Origin: Deltaproteobacteria bacterium RIFCSPLOWO2_02_FULL_57_26 | GTDB taxonomy: Bacteria; Desulfobacterota; Binatia; UBA9968 | Length of the DNA: 26,408 nt | Direction of reading: 5' to 3' | NCBI GenBank assembly: GCA_001798455.1 | Contig: MGSI01000096.1 | Coordinates: 20,071-46,478, forward strand | Shown: piece after piece, positions 7,616 through 15,062 of the stretch | Layout: each line of letters starts with the position of its first letter | Position numbering within the stretch: the stretch's first letter is position 1 | Made by a program: the position numbers and the translations under genes | The notes under the pieces: model-generated | What the model was told of the DNA's origin: nothing | The model's input: only the letters and a program-made list of their open reading frames with translations | The model's database searches: none

Positions 7616-7757
7616 AGTGTAGTGTCCCTAACGCTTCTTTACAATTCCGTTCGCCCTGAGCTTTGTCGAAGGGCTGAGTGTTTTCAACGGCTTCCGTTCA
7701 TGGTTCGACAAGTCTCACCACGAACGATGAGTCAAGGGACTTTTGGGACACTACACT
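7616..7757. repeat. MITE-like element with 13-bp inverted ends
   Basis: A 142-base non-coding segment bounded by perfect inverted ends AGTGTAGTGTCCC (7616-7628) and GGGACACTACACT (7745-7757). Inside are three further dyads: GCCCT/AGGGC (7653-7674) around a GAGCTTTGTCGA loop, AACGG-CTT-CCGTT (7686-7698), and CGTTCATGGT/ACCACGAACG with one mismatch (7695-7726). No open frame of interest lies inside. No target-site duplication is evident at the flanks. It fills most of the 263-base gap between parB and the YyaL-type gene. The inner dyads resemble palindromic repeats I recall from intergenic regions of many environmental genomes; that resemblance is from memory only. Confidence 0.65.
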
Positions 7758-7825
7758 AGCTTCCGGCCACTGGCTGTCAGCCTGCGCGTCAGGGAGGAAA
7801 GAAATGGAAGCTCCTTACGTGAGAA

Positions 7826-9874
7826 CTATGGTTCCAGCAGCTCCTTGAGATCGTCCCACTGCGTGACCGGTGGCGAGCAGGTGAAATTGTGGCAAACATA
7901 GGCGGTCGGCCGGCCATTTACCTGAGTTTTTCCCTCCAGAAGCGGTGAGTTCAGACTCATAGGCTCGCCCGGGACGAGCAGTTGAAGAGTCTTGTTGGGC
8001 AGGTAGAGGGAGTGGATCTTTTGTACGAGGTCTTTAAGCTCCGGATCTCCTCTCTCTCCGACCAAGACGATCTCCTTCGGCTTTGCCAAATAAAAGTCCA
8101 AGGCTGAGAACATGTGGGTGAAACCAAACGGTTGTTTCTCCATGGCATCGTAATAGAGCCGTAGGCACCGTTCCGCCCTTTTGAGGTACTCCTCCCTGCC
8201 GGTGTAGTGGTAGAGCCTCAGGAGCAACTGAATGGCGCTGGAGTTTCCTGACGGAATGGAGCTGTCGAAGGCGGGCTTGGTCCGGCTGATGAGCTTTTCG
8301 TGCGACCTTCCGGTGTAAAAGAAGCCGCCGTCGATGTCATCCCAGAACTCGTCGATCATCTTCTCGGAAAGCCCGATAGCCTGTTTCAATAGGGAGCGCT
8401 CCAAGGTGACTTCGTAGAGGTCCAGAAGCCCAAGCGCCAAAAAAGCGTAATCATCGAGGTAACCACGGAGTTTTGCCTGGCCGTCTTTATAGGTGTGGAG
8501 CAAAAAGCCATCCTCGACCATCCGGCTGAAGATGAAGCCCACGGTTTTCTCAGCAGCTTCCAGATAACGCCTTTCCGGTAGGATTCGGATCGCTTCAGCG
8601 AGCCCGGTGAGCATGAGGCCGTTCCACACCGTTAAGATCTTTTCGTCCCGAAAAGGCTTTACCCTTTTCTCTCTTTCTTCAAAGAGCTTCCGCTTGGCCT
8701 CCGCCAGCAAGCGGTCGATCTCTTGGGGCTCCCGGCGGAAATATCTGGCCGCTTGGTCCAGGCCCAGGATGGGATGAAGGATGTTTCTGCCTTCAAAGTT
8801 GCCTGGTTCGCTGACATCGTAGATCCGGCAGAAGATTTGACCGGCCTCTTCACCCATGATTCGCATGACTTCCGCTTCGCTCCAGACGAAGAACTTTCCC
8901 TCCTCGCCTTCGCTGTCCGCATCTTGGGTGGAATAGAAACCTCCTTCCGCATGGAACATCTCGCGCAGAAGGTATTCCACGGTCTCTTCTACGACTCGCT
9001 TAAAAGAGAGATCGCCGGTGAGGTAGAAGGCTTGAGCATAGGTCCGGGTGAGCTGTGCGTTGTCATAGAGCATCTTCTCGAAATGGGGCACGAGCCACTT
9101 ATCGTCGACGGAGTAGCGGTGGAAACCGCCGCCCAGATGGTCATAGATGCCGCCCTGCGCCATCTTGGTCAGCGTGTGGACCACCATCTGGAGAAAACGC
9201 TCGTCTTTGGATGCGCGGTAGTGGCGCAGGAACAGCTCCAGGACGCCTACGTTGGGAAACTTGGGCGCCCTGCCGAGCCCGCCATGCTCAGAGTCATAAG
9301 CCTGGGCGAGCTGAGATGCGCTTTGCGCGACGATGTCGGGGGAAAACGGGCGCCGGCTCTCTTTCAAGCCTGAGAGCTGGGCGAGGGCGCTTACAAGCTG
9401 TTCGACATTCCGCGTGACGTCACTTGGTCTCTCCCGATAGGCCTGGGCCACCGCTTTGAGAATTTTAGGGAAACCGGGAGTCCCGTAGCGGTCTTCGGGA
9501 GGAAAATAGGTGCCACCGTAAAAGGGCTTTCCTTCCGGGGTGAGAAAAACCGTTAGCGGCCAGCCGCCGCGTCCAGTAAGCATCTGCACGGCGTTCATGT
9601 AGATCTCGTCGAGGTCGGGTCGTTCCTCGCGATCGACTTTGATGTTGACGAAGAGATCGTTCATCAAAGCCGCGATCTCCTCGTTTTCAAACGACTCGTG
9701 CTCCATAACGTGGCACCAGTGGCAGGCCGAATAGCCGATGCTTAGCAAAATCGGCTTGTTCTCGTGCTGCGCCTTCTTAATGGCTTCTTCGCCCCACGGA
9801 TACCAGTCCACGGGGTTGTGGGCGTGCTGGAGAAGGTACGGGCTGGTTTCGTGGATAAGACTGTTGGTAGGCAT
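7826..9874 (-). CDS. YyaL/SSP411-type protein with thioredoxin-like domain (DUF255)
   Basis: About 682 residues. The N-terminal thioredoxin-like domain starts NSLIHETSPYLLQHAHNPVDW and contains the CHWC motif (SACHWCHVMEHESF), then FVNIKVDREERPDLD and GGWPLTVFLTPEGKPF. The rest is an (alpha/alpha)6 barrel of the kind found in N-acylglucosamine 2-epimerases and glycosidases, with HFEKMLYDNAQL and STQDADSEGEEG typical of the YyaL family. Biochemical role in bacteria is not established. The start at 9874 (MPTNSLIHE) matches the family N-terminus; an upstream ATG at 9904 overlaps the stop of the preceding gene as TAATG, so a coupled start ten residues longer is possible. It is the last gene of a tight minus-strand cluster. 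Confidence 0.93.
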   Translation of the reverse strand: MPTNSLIHETSPYLLQHAHNPVDWYPWGEEAIKKAQHENKPILLSIGYSACHWCHVMEHESFENEEIAALMNDLFVNIKVDREERPDLDEIYMNAVQMLTGRGGWPLTVFLTPEGKPFYGGTYFPPEDRYGTPGFPKILKAVAQAYRERPSDVTRNVEQLVSALAQLSGLKESRRPFSPDIVAQSASQLAQAYDSEHGGLGRAPKFPNVGVLELFLRHYRASKDERFLQMVVHTLTKMAQGGIYDHLGGGFHRYSVDDKWLVPHFEKMLYDNAQLTRTYAQAFYLTGDLSFKRVVEETVEYLLREMFHAEGGFYSTQDADSEGEEGKFFVWSEAEVMRIMGEEAGQIFCRIYDVSEPGNFEGRNILHPILGLDQAARYFRREPQEIDRLLAEAKRKLFEEREKRVKPFRDEKILTVWNGLMLTGLAEAIRILPERRYLEAAEKTVGFIFSRMVEDGFLLHTYKDGQAKLRGYLDDYAFLALGLLDLYEVTLERSLLKQAIGLSEKMIDEFWDDIDGGFFYTGRSHEKLISRTKPAFDSSIPSGNSSAIQLLLRLYHYTGREEYLKRAERCLRLYYDAMEKQPFGFTHMFSALDFYLAKPKEIVLVGERGDPELKDLVQKIHSLYLPNKTLQLLVPGEPMSLNSPLLEGKTQVNGRPTAYVCHNFTCSPPVTQWDDLKELLEP

Positions 9875-9903
9875 CTTTCTCTCGGCAGTGGCCGACGAGA
9901 GCA

Positions 9904-10899
9904 TTATCTGCCCGAAATCTGTTTCACGAAACCGCTGGATTCAATCTCTTGCAGCAGCGACGTGTTCACGAAGTCCTCGGGCTTAGCTTTTTTCGCCTTC
10001 GGGTTGCTTTCCGCTATGGTATCCAACAAAAATTTCATCCCCTTTAGGTTAGCATAGGGGACCGCGTCTATCTTCGGCACGTAATAGTCATAGGCGCTCT
10101 GAATGACATCCGCGTCCGAGATTCTGAGATGCCGTTCAATAACCTTGAAACCAAAGGCCCGGTCGTTTTTTAGCCGCTGGATCCCTTCCATCATCCCTTT
10201 CAGAAAACGCAGTGCGACTTCATGGTTTTTCTCGATGAAGCTCTTGGTCGTGCCCATGCCTTGATGCTGATAGTCCAGGCCGATCGTGGAATAATCCATC
10301 AGCGAGCGAAGGCCCATCTTCTTGGCCTGATGAGCGAAAGCCTGTTCGAGCAGCGTCGCCTGGATAGCTCCCTGGCTCACTGCCGCCAGCCGCTCCGGAT
10401 TTCCCCCGGTCTGGAGAATTACCACGTCTTTTCCGGGCCTAAGCCCGTTTTTTTCCAATCCCCAACGGGCCAGAAAATCGGCTGACCCCCCAAAACGGGC
10501 AATCCCCAGCCTCTTGCCCTTCAAATCCTCAAGCCGTTTGATTTCCTTGGAAACAATCAATTCGTAGGGAGCAAAGTTGACCGTGCCGGCCATCATGACG
10601 GCGTCTCTACCGGCAAGAGACGCGTTAATTAATCCGGAACCGGCGATCGAGATCATCTGCACCTCGCCGGACAACATCGCGGCCAGCGCCGTAGAGGATC
10701 CCGACAGGACCAGCGGCTTGACCTCTAAGCCTTGTTTTTTGAAGTACCCGCCATCCACGCCCGCCAAGACGGGGGTATTCGACGGCGTGATGGAGACGAG
10801 GCCGACGTACAGGCTACGAGAGGTCTGAGCCGAGGCTGCCACAGGACTAAGGATCGCCAACCACACGAGCAGTGCGATGAGTTTTAATTTAGTTCGCAT
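9904..10899 (-). CDS. Periplasmic binding protein, NitT/TauT (SsuA/THI5-like) type
   Basis: 331 residues with a clear signal peptide (MRTKLK, hydrophobic LIALLVWLAILSPVA, then ASA-Q cleavage near residue 25). The mature part has the two-lobe pattern of nitrate/sulfonate/taurine/thiamine-precursor binding proteins: GGYFKKQGLEV, ALAAMLSGEVQM, LEDLKGKRLGI and RLAAVSQGAIQATLLEQ. Ribosome site GGAGGG sits about seven bases before the ATG. No permease or ATPase of an ABC importer is adjacent, so it is an orphan: it may serve a transporter encoded elsewhere or have another role. Upstream is the 104-residue unknown gene (22-base gap); downstream is the YyaL-type gene, whose possible ATG overlaps the stop. 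Substrate cannot be predicted. Confidence 0.92.
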   Translation of the reverse strand: MRTKLKLIALLVWLAILSPVAASAQTSRSLYVGLVSITPSNTPVLAGVDGGYFKKQGLEVKPLVLSGSSTALAAMLSGEVQMISIAGSGLINASLAGRDAVMMAGTVNFAPYELIVSKEIKRLEDLKGKRLGIARFGGSADFLARWGLEKNGLRPGKDVVILQTGGNPERLAAVSQGAIQATLLEQAFAHQAKKMGLRSLMDYSTIGLDYQHQGMGTTKSFIEKNHEVALRFLKGMMEGIQRLKNDRAFGFKVIERHLRISDADVIQSAYDYYVPKIDAVPYANLKGMKFLLDTIAESNPKAKKAKPEDFVNTSLLQEIESSGFVKQISGR

Positions 10900-10921
10900 T
10901 GCTAAACCCTCCGCTTAGGAG

Positions 10922-11236
10922 TTAATGTTGCGGCATTTTCTGGCCCTTCAGCGTGACGATCATACCCGTCACTTGCAGCGAGTCCGCATCTGTATCGCCG
11001 TAAAGCCTTTTGAGCAGCGCCTCCACCTTCCGTAAGATCTCCAGGTAATCCCCCTCGATCTCTTGTTTCAGCCCCGCAGGCAATTGGCTGAATTCGTTCT
11101 CAATGTTCCGGAGCCAGTTCTTTAAGTAGCTCTTGTCGACTTTTTCCTCGCTGTAGAGGTAGCCTTCCAGCGAGCCCAGGCGGGACCCCAAGTCAAATAG
11201 GCGGCGGTTGATCGACATGGCCTCCCACTTATCCAT
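10922..11236 (-). CDS. Unknown 104-residue, charged helical protein
   Basis: I do not recognise a family. The protein is soluble-looking and mostly helical, rich in Leu, Lys and Glu: residues about 5-30 and 35-75 carry heptad-like Leu/Ile spacing (RLFDLGSRLGSLEGYL, EGDYLEILRKVEALLKRLY), and the tail ends in a short beta-like GMIVTLKGQKMPQH. There is no signal peptide, membrane segment or Cys pair. The coding case rests on a good AGGAG site before the ATG and tight spacing: 30 bases after the cold-shock gene and 22 bases before the binding-protein gene, same strand. Because it follows a cold-shock gene it might act in stress or RNA biology, but this is only position-based. Confidence 0.7.
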   Translation of the reverse strand: MDKWEAMSINRRLFDLGSRLGSLEGYLYSEEKVDKSYLKNWLRNIENEFSQLPAGLKQEIEGDYLEILRKVEALLKRLYGDTDADSLQVTGMIVTLKGQKMPQH

Positions 11237-11266
11237 AGGTTTCTCCTGAGTCCGACAGCCTTGGTC

Positions 11267-11470
11267 TTATCTGAGCTTCATATCGAGGGCCACAGGTCCC
11301 TTCTCACCCTTTCGGGTCTGGAATTGTACCGTATCCCCGTCGTTGAAGTCTTCAAACTGGACTCGCGGCGCCATGCTGCCCCGATGGAAGAAAACATCCG
11401 CGCTGCCGTCGTCGGGGACGATGAAGCCAAAGCCCTTTTGGCGCATGATTTTTTTAATGGTTCCGGTCAT
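11267..11470 (-). CDS. Cold-shock-domain protein (CspA family)
   Basis: 67 residues forming a single OB-fold cold-shock domain that binds single-stranded RNA or DNA and melts RNA structure. RNP1 is KGFGFI (12-17) and RNP2 is DVFFHRG (25-31), both with the aromatic residues needed for stacking. It deviates from CspA in starting MTGTIKKIMRQ rather than the common KGTVKWFN, so it lacks the early Trp. The G-rich stretch GGGGGG before AATTTATG can act as ribosome site. It appears to lead the cluster with the 104-residue unknown gene, the binding protein and the YyaL-type gene. The 117-base upstream gap holds a strong hairpin that may belong to its leader. Confidence 0.94.
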   Translation of the reverse strand: MTGTIKKIMRQKGFGFIVPDDGSADVFFHRGSMAPRVQFEDFNDGDTVQFQTRKGEKGPVALDMKLR

Positions 11471-11531
11471 AAATTCCCCCCGCGATTGCGAAACCTAAGA
11501 ACTCCCTACCCTGTTTCTTTTGTCCCTGCAA

Positions 11532-11558
11532 GGGGAGGTCCTCATTGAGAGCCTCCCC
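11532..11558. other. GC-rich hairpin between cold-shock and DUF3891 genes
   Basis: GGGGAGG (11532-11538) pairs perfectly with CCTCCCC (11552-11558) across a 13-base loop. It lies past the DUF3891 stop and about 60 bases before the cold-shock start, both on the minus strand. It lacks a T-tract on either strand, so it may be a weak terminator for DUF3891 or a structured leader of the cold-shock gene; the latter is known for some csp mRNAs but is not shown here. Confidence 0.35.
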
Positions 11559-11587
11559 ATCGGTGGGTATTTTATTCACGGCTGGCG

Positions 11588-12373
11588 TTATGCCAATTCG
11601 TACTCCAGCAACTCCTGGCTAGCCTGGAAATAGGCGCGCCTGAAAGTCTCCACGTCCGGGAAGGAGCTTGCCCCAAGCCGTTTGCAGTATATTTGGACTC
11701 GCAAGGGTCTGGTATTGAAGGGATAAGGCTCAAAGGCCACCGTCTTCGCCCCTGCGGGCTTCATGGTCAGCCGCACATTGGCTTCGGGGGAATGATAATT
11801 TGTAGGAACCGGCTCGATATGTTCTTCGTACGGTTCCTGACAGCAGAAATAAAGCCCGAGGAGATCCCAAACCTGCTGCAGGCAGTAGTTGGTCCAAACC
11901 TCGGCTTGATCGAACGCGGCACGCTCCTTTGCCTGCCATGCCTCGTTACGCGCGATGAACTCCTGAATCTCAGGTCGAACCCCTTTGGGATTGTATCTCC
12001 CGGACGGATGAGTAATTTTTTGATAACGAGTCTGCCACAGGCCGGTCCTATGCATGCTCACAATCAAGGCGGAGTACCGATCGATGCCTGCCAGCCAGTC
12101 AATGCACCCCTCGTAGGCTTCGAGCTGCCGCGGGTTAAACGGCAAGGCCCGAAACTCGTAGGCTTCTCCGGTTTCGGGATTGATCAGAGGACTGGTCTCG
12201 TAACTCAACCAGCCGTAGTCGTGAAAAAAGGCCGCGCGCACGACCGACTCGTAAGGTTTGGGCGCTGCGAAGTCTCTGTTCCCCCAGTGAGCCGCAAGTT
12301 GCCCTACCAGACGTGAATGGTCGGTTTGGCCGATCAAGATAAGTTCGCCGTTGGGCTGCTTTCGGACGATCAT
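11588..12373 (-). CDS. DUF3891-family protein
   Basis: 261 residues that match my recollection of the DUF3891 family: N-terminal MIVRKQPNGELILIGQTDHSRLVGQLAAHWG and a HDYGW motif. The pattern of His29, His51-Asp52 (FFHDYGW) and His108 (VSMHRTGLW) resembles metal-binding positions of HD-domain phosphohydrolases, which suggests a metal-dependent hydrolase, but this is inference. The C-terminal half (KTVAFEPYPFNTRPLRVQI) looks like a beta-rich extension. Ribosome site AAGGAGGT is near-perfect. It is divergent from the glycosyltransferase gene across 109 bases. No substrate can be named. Confidence 0.82.
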   Translation of the reverse strand: MIVRKQPNGELILIGQTDHSRLVGQLAAHWGNRDFAAPKPYESVVRAAFFHDYGWLSYETSPLINPETGEAYEFRALPFNPRQLEAYEGCIDWLAGIDRYSALIVSMHRTGLWQTRYQKITHPSGRYNPKGVRPEIQEFIARNEAWQAKERAAFDQAEVWTNYCLQQVWDLLGLYFCCQEPYEEHIEPVPTNYHSPEANVRLTMKPAGAKTVAFEPYPFNTRPLRVQIYCKRLGASSFPDVETFRRAYFQASQELLEYELA

Positions 12374-12412
12374 GACGACCTCCTTAATTTATTGCATACA
12401 GAGCGCAAACGC

Positions 12413-12441
12413 TTGACATGGTCGGATGTTCAAAATAGCTT
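12413..12441 (+). promoter_or_regulatory. Candidate sigma-70-type promoter of the glycosyltransferase gene
   Basis: Exact TTGACA (12413-12418), a 17-base spacer, then a weak TAGCTT (12436-12441). It lies in the divergent gap about 42 bases before the TTG start of the glycosyltransferase gene. The -35 match and spacing are good, the -10 match is poor. Confidence 0.4.
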
Positions 12442-12482
12442 TGAGCGGTTAAGCAACGTCGTTCCCGTAGCAGAGAAGGCTT

Positions 12483-13562
12483 TTGACGTCGGTTGCCTAC
12501 TATATCACGGCCCATGGTTACGGCCATACCGTACGCTCTGTTCAAGTCATCCGGGCCCTAAAGAGAGCCTGTCCGGATCTCAAGATCCATATCCGCAGTG
12601 CGGCCCCGGAAAGGTTCTTTGCCGACCTCGGATTTCCGGTTTCCTACCATTACGGGTTCGTCGATGTCGGGTTTTTGCAGAAAGATAGCTTGGAAATGGA
12701 TGTGGAGGGGACGCTGAGCGCCTGCCTTGAACTGCACGAGCGGATACCGCGGCTCTTGGAGGAGGAAGAGGCATTCTTGCGCCAACAGAGGGTCCGTCTG
12801 GTCTTAGGCGACATCCCGCCTCTCTGCTTTGAGGTAGCCGCGCGGGCATCGCTCCCTTCTGTCGCCATCGCCAACTTCACCTGGGATTGGATCTACAGGT
12901 CTTATTTGCCCGAGCGCAGCTCGTTTCTACCGCTTATCGAAAAGATCGAAGGCTTCTACCGGAGAGCTGCGCTGGCGCTCTCCCTACCCTTTTCCTGCGA
13001 TTTGGGAGTCTTTTCCGAAAGGATCCCTATCCCTCTGATCACGCGCGTCTCTCCGCTGAGTCGAGAAGAAGCGCGTCGGAGGTTTGGCCTGCCCTTGAGC
13101 GCTAAGATCGTTTTGGTTAGCTTCGGCGGTTACGGTTTGGAGCGGCTGCCGTGGGAAAGGCTCCAGCGATTAGGCGATTTCTTTTTCGTCGCGACCGCTG
13201 CGGTGCCGAAAAAGGGAAAAAACTTTCTCATCCTGCCTGAGGCGGTCCCTGACTATGTGAATCTCGTGCGTGCCGCGGACGTGGTGATAAGTAAGCCTGG
13301 CTACGGGGTTGTCGCCGACGTCATCGCTCATCAAACCGGCCTGCTTTACACCTCAAGGGGCCAGTTTCCTGAATACCCCTTCCTCGTGGAGGCCCTAAAG
13401 CAATGGGCCACGAGTGAGTTCATCCCCCAGGAGGCATTACTGAAAGGCGATTTGAGCCCCTACCTGATGCGCCTTCTCGAAAAGAGCCCAAACTGGCCCG
13501 CCGTCCGGCTGGACGGGGCCGAGGTAGCGGCGGAGAAGATCCTCGGGCTTTTGTCGTCTTAG
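12483..13562 (+). CDS. GT-B glycosyltransferase-like protein (MurG-like; arabinokinase N-domain type)
   Basis: 359 residues. The opening VAYYITAHGYGHTVRSVQVI, with a glycine/histidine-rich loop after the first strand, is the hallmark of the glycosyltransferase-like domain found alone in bacteria and fused ahead of a sugar kinase in plant L-arabinokinase. The C-terminal half carries ILVSFGGYGLERLPW-like and PDYVNLVRAADVVISKPGYGVVADVIAHQTG segments, which match the nucleotide-sugar-binding half of GT-B enzymes such as MurG. No kinase domain follows. The TTG start gives the strand at the proper place and has GAGAAGG a few bases upstream. IspH follows on the same strand after 95 bases. Donor and acceptor are unknown. 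Confidence 0.82.
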   Translation: MTSVAYYITAHGYGHTVRSVQVIRALKRACPDLKIHIRSAAPERFFADLGFPVSYHYGFVDVGFLQKDSLEMDVEGTLSACLELHERIPRLLEEEEAFLRQQRVRLVLGDIPPLCFEVAARASLPSVAIANFTWDWIYRSYLPERSSFLPLIEKIEGFYRRAALALSLPFSCDLGVFSERIPIPLITRVSPLSREEARRRFGLPLSAKIVLVSFGGYGLERLPWERLQRLGDFFFVATAAVPKKGKNFLILPEAVPDYVNLVRAADVVISKPGYGVVADVIAHQTGLLYTSRGQFPEYPFLVEALKQWATSEFIPQEALLKGDLSPYLMRLLEKSPNWPAVRLDGAEVAAEKILGLLSS

Positions 13563-13657
13563 AACCGGGATCGTCCCTCGGTGCACGCATCCACGCTCTG
13601 GCTAGCGCCGTCCGTTCAAGGTTGACAGAATCTCCTTCTTGCTCCAGACTTGGAACG

Positions 13658-14587
13658 ATGGCGGTGAAAAAGGTGATTCTCGCCCAACCCCGGGGCTTTT
13701 GCGCCGGGGTGGAGATGGCGATAGAGACTGTGGAGCGGGCGCTGAACAAGTACGGGCCACCGCTCTATGTGTTCCATGAAATCGTCCACAACCGCTATGT
13801 GGTGCAGGACTTCGGGCGCCGCGGAGTGACGTTTGTGCAATCGATGGGAGATGTTCCTTCGGGCGCCAGGTTGGTCTTTAGCGCGCATGGGGTTTCTCCC
13901 GAAGTCTGGGACCAGGCCAGAGCCAAAGGGCTCCAGATCCTGGTCGACGCTACCTGCCCGTTAGTGGAAAAGGTCCACCGCGAGGTGCGTCGCTACGCCG
14001 CCCAGGGCTACTGGATACTCCTGGTCGGGCACCGTAACCACGACGAGATCATGGGCACTTTCGGCGAAGCTCCGGATCGCGTCCGTGTCGTCGGCAGCCT
14101 GGAAGAGGCCCGCCAGGTGAGTGTCCCGGACCCGGAGAAGGTTGCGGTTCTCACTCAGACCACGCTCAGCGTCGATGACACGCGGGAGATCACCGAGGCC
14201 TTAAAGCAGAGATTCCCCCGTATGATCACGCCGCCCAAAGAGGATATCTGCTACGCGACCCAAAATCGCCAGGACGCAGTCAAAGCGCTCGCGCGCGCGG
14301 TCGATTTAGTTCTGGTTGTCGGCTCCAAACACAGCGAAAACTCCAACCAGCTTTGCCGTGTGGCGCGCTCCCGCGGCGTCCCCGCCTACCTGATCAATGA
14401 CGTCAACGAGATCGATCCAAAATGGCTGGCGGGAGTCGAGCGGTTGGGTATTACGTCCGGCGCTTCCGTGCCGGAGCAACTGGTTCAGGAGACGGCAGAC
14501 CATTTCGCTGGACGCGGAGCGAAGGTCACCAGTCTGGGTTTGATTGAGGAAAACGTTCACTTCGCCCTGCCGGCCGAAGTTGCATGA
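13658..14587 (+). CDS. ispH: 4-hydroxy-3-methylbut-2-enyl diphosphate reductase IspH (LytB)
   Basis: 309 residues. The last enzyme of the MEP isoprenoid pathway: an iron-sulfur protein that reductively dehydroxylates HMBPP to IPP and DMAPP. The three cluster cysteines are Cys15 (RGFCAGV), Cys100 (DATCPLV) and Cys198 (DICYATQ). Substrate-site residues are also present: His44 (EIVHNRYV), His77 (SAHGVS), the TQTTLS segment, and a KHSENSNQL version of the SSNSxRL phosphate-binding motif. The ATG at 13658 starts with the family strand (KKVILAQPRGFCAG); the longer frame from 13622 adds 12 residues without support. The presence of ispH implies the MEP route rather than mevalonate. Confidence 0.97.
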   Translation: MAVKKVILAQPRGFCAGVEMAIETVERALNKYGPPLYVFHEIVHNRYVVQDFGRRGVTFVQSMGDVPSGARLVFSAHGVSPEVWDQARAKGLQILVDATCPLVEKVHREVRRYAAQGYWILLVGHRNHDEIMGTFGEAPDRVRVVGSLEEARQVSVPDPEKVAVLTQTTLSVDDTREITEALKQRFPRMITPPKEDICYATQNRQDAVKALARAVDLVLVVGSKHSENSNQLCRVARSRGVPAYLINDVNEIDPKWLAGVERLGITSGASVPEQLVQETADHFAGRGAKVTSLGLIEENVHFALPAEVA

Positions 14588-15062
14588 ATTGGTTTTTCGC
14601 GTGCTGGCCATACGCAGAAGGAGAGCTGTCCACGGCAACGGTTAAAGTTTACTACCGTCCCGGCTGATTTACCTGTGCAAGCACGAAAGAGTTTCTTTCG
14701 CAAAACGGCATTGCGTTTGAAGGCAGGTAGCCAAAAACGAGGACTGCTTCCTTCCCCCTGGTTATTCCTGGTAACTAGAAACATCGCCGTTCCCTCCTTA
14801 TACGGTGGGTGCATCACCAGCCCAGGCTGCAAATCCATAACAGATCCAGTGACGTCAAAGGATGCATATAAAATAAGCAGACGGCTAATATTTAGGCATT
14901 CCTACACCTCGCTAAATTAGAGACCGCTCAGAAAATCTCCATCTTTCAAGAAAAAAATGAACTTGGAAATTTGGCATAAGAGTTGCTCAGTTACATAGCT
15001 TTATCAGCGCATAACCAAATGCAGCCTAGCTTTATTTATCCAAATCGCAAGGGAGGTTTAAC
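14588..15062. other. 475-base non-coding region upstream of amtB
   Basis: No credible gene. The distal part becomes AT-rich toward amtB. A 7-base hairpin CGAAAGA-GTT-TCTTTCG lies at 14684-14700, without a T-tract. A GGTG-N7-CACC dyad (14804-14818) that includes GGTGCA, an NtrC half-site sequence, lies about 155 bases before the sigma-54 promoter, a fitting distance for an enhancer, but the full NtrC dyad is not there. Open frames on both strands across this region lack ribosome sites and recognisable protein character. Confidence 0.5.
14971..14987 (+). promoter_or_regulatory. Sigma-54 (RpoN) promoter of amtB-glnA-glnB
   Basis: TTGGCATAAGAGTTGCT matches the -24/-12 consensus TTGGCACnnnnnTTGCa. 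The invariant GG (14973-14974) and GC (14985-14986) are separated by exactly ten bases as required. Initiation would fall near 14998, leaving a leader of about 65 bases before the amtB TTG. Location before an ammonium-transporter operon is the classic setting for RpoN/NtrC control. Confidence 0.85.

Noticed and set aside
7804..7848. 15-codon frame (14 residues) with a GGGAGG ribosome-like site after the MITE-like element
   Set aside because: Very short, overlaps the 3' end of the YyaL-type gene on the opposite strand, and has no recognisable character.
8723..9373. 216-codon plus-strand frame opposite the YyaL-type gene
   Set aside because: Antisense shadow of a strongly recognised family; no ribosome site or protein motif of its own.
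9921..9932. A parS-like half, GTTTCACGAAAC
   Set aside because: It is a shortened palindrome with the central GT missing and lies inside the binding-protein gene, so it does not match the parS spacing.
11222..11232. DnaA-box-like TTATCCATA, and TTATCCAAA near 15037
   Set aside because: Single imperfect boxes without clustering; no DnaA-box array is found near the parS sites, so I do not call an oriC.
14675..14920. 81-codon frame upstream of amtB
   Set aside because: GTG start without ribosome site, no protein-like pattern, and the region behaves as regulatory DNA.
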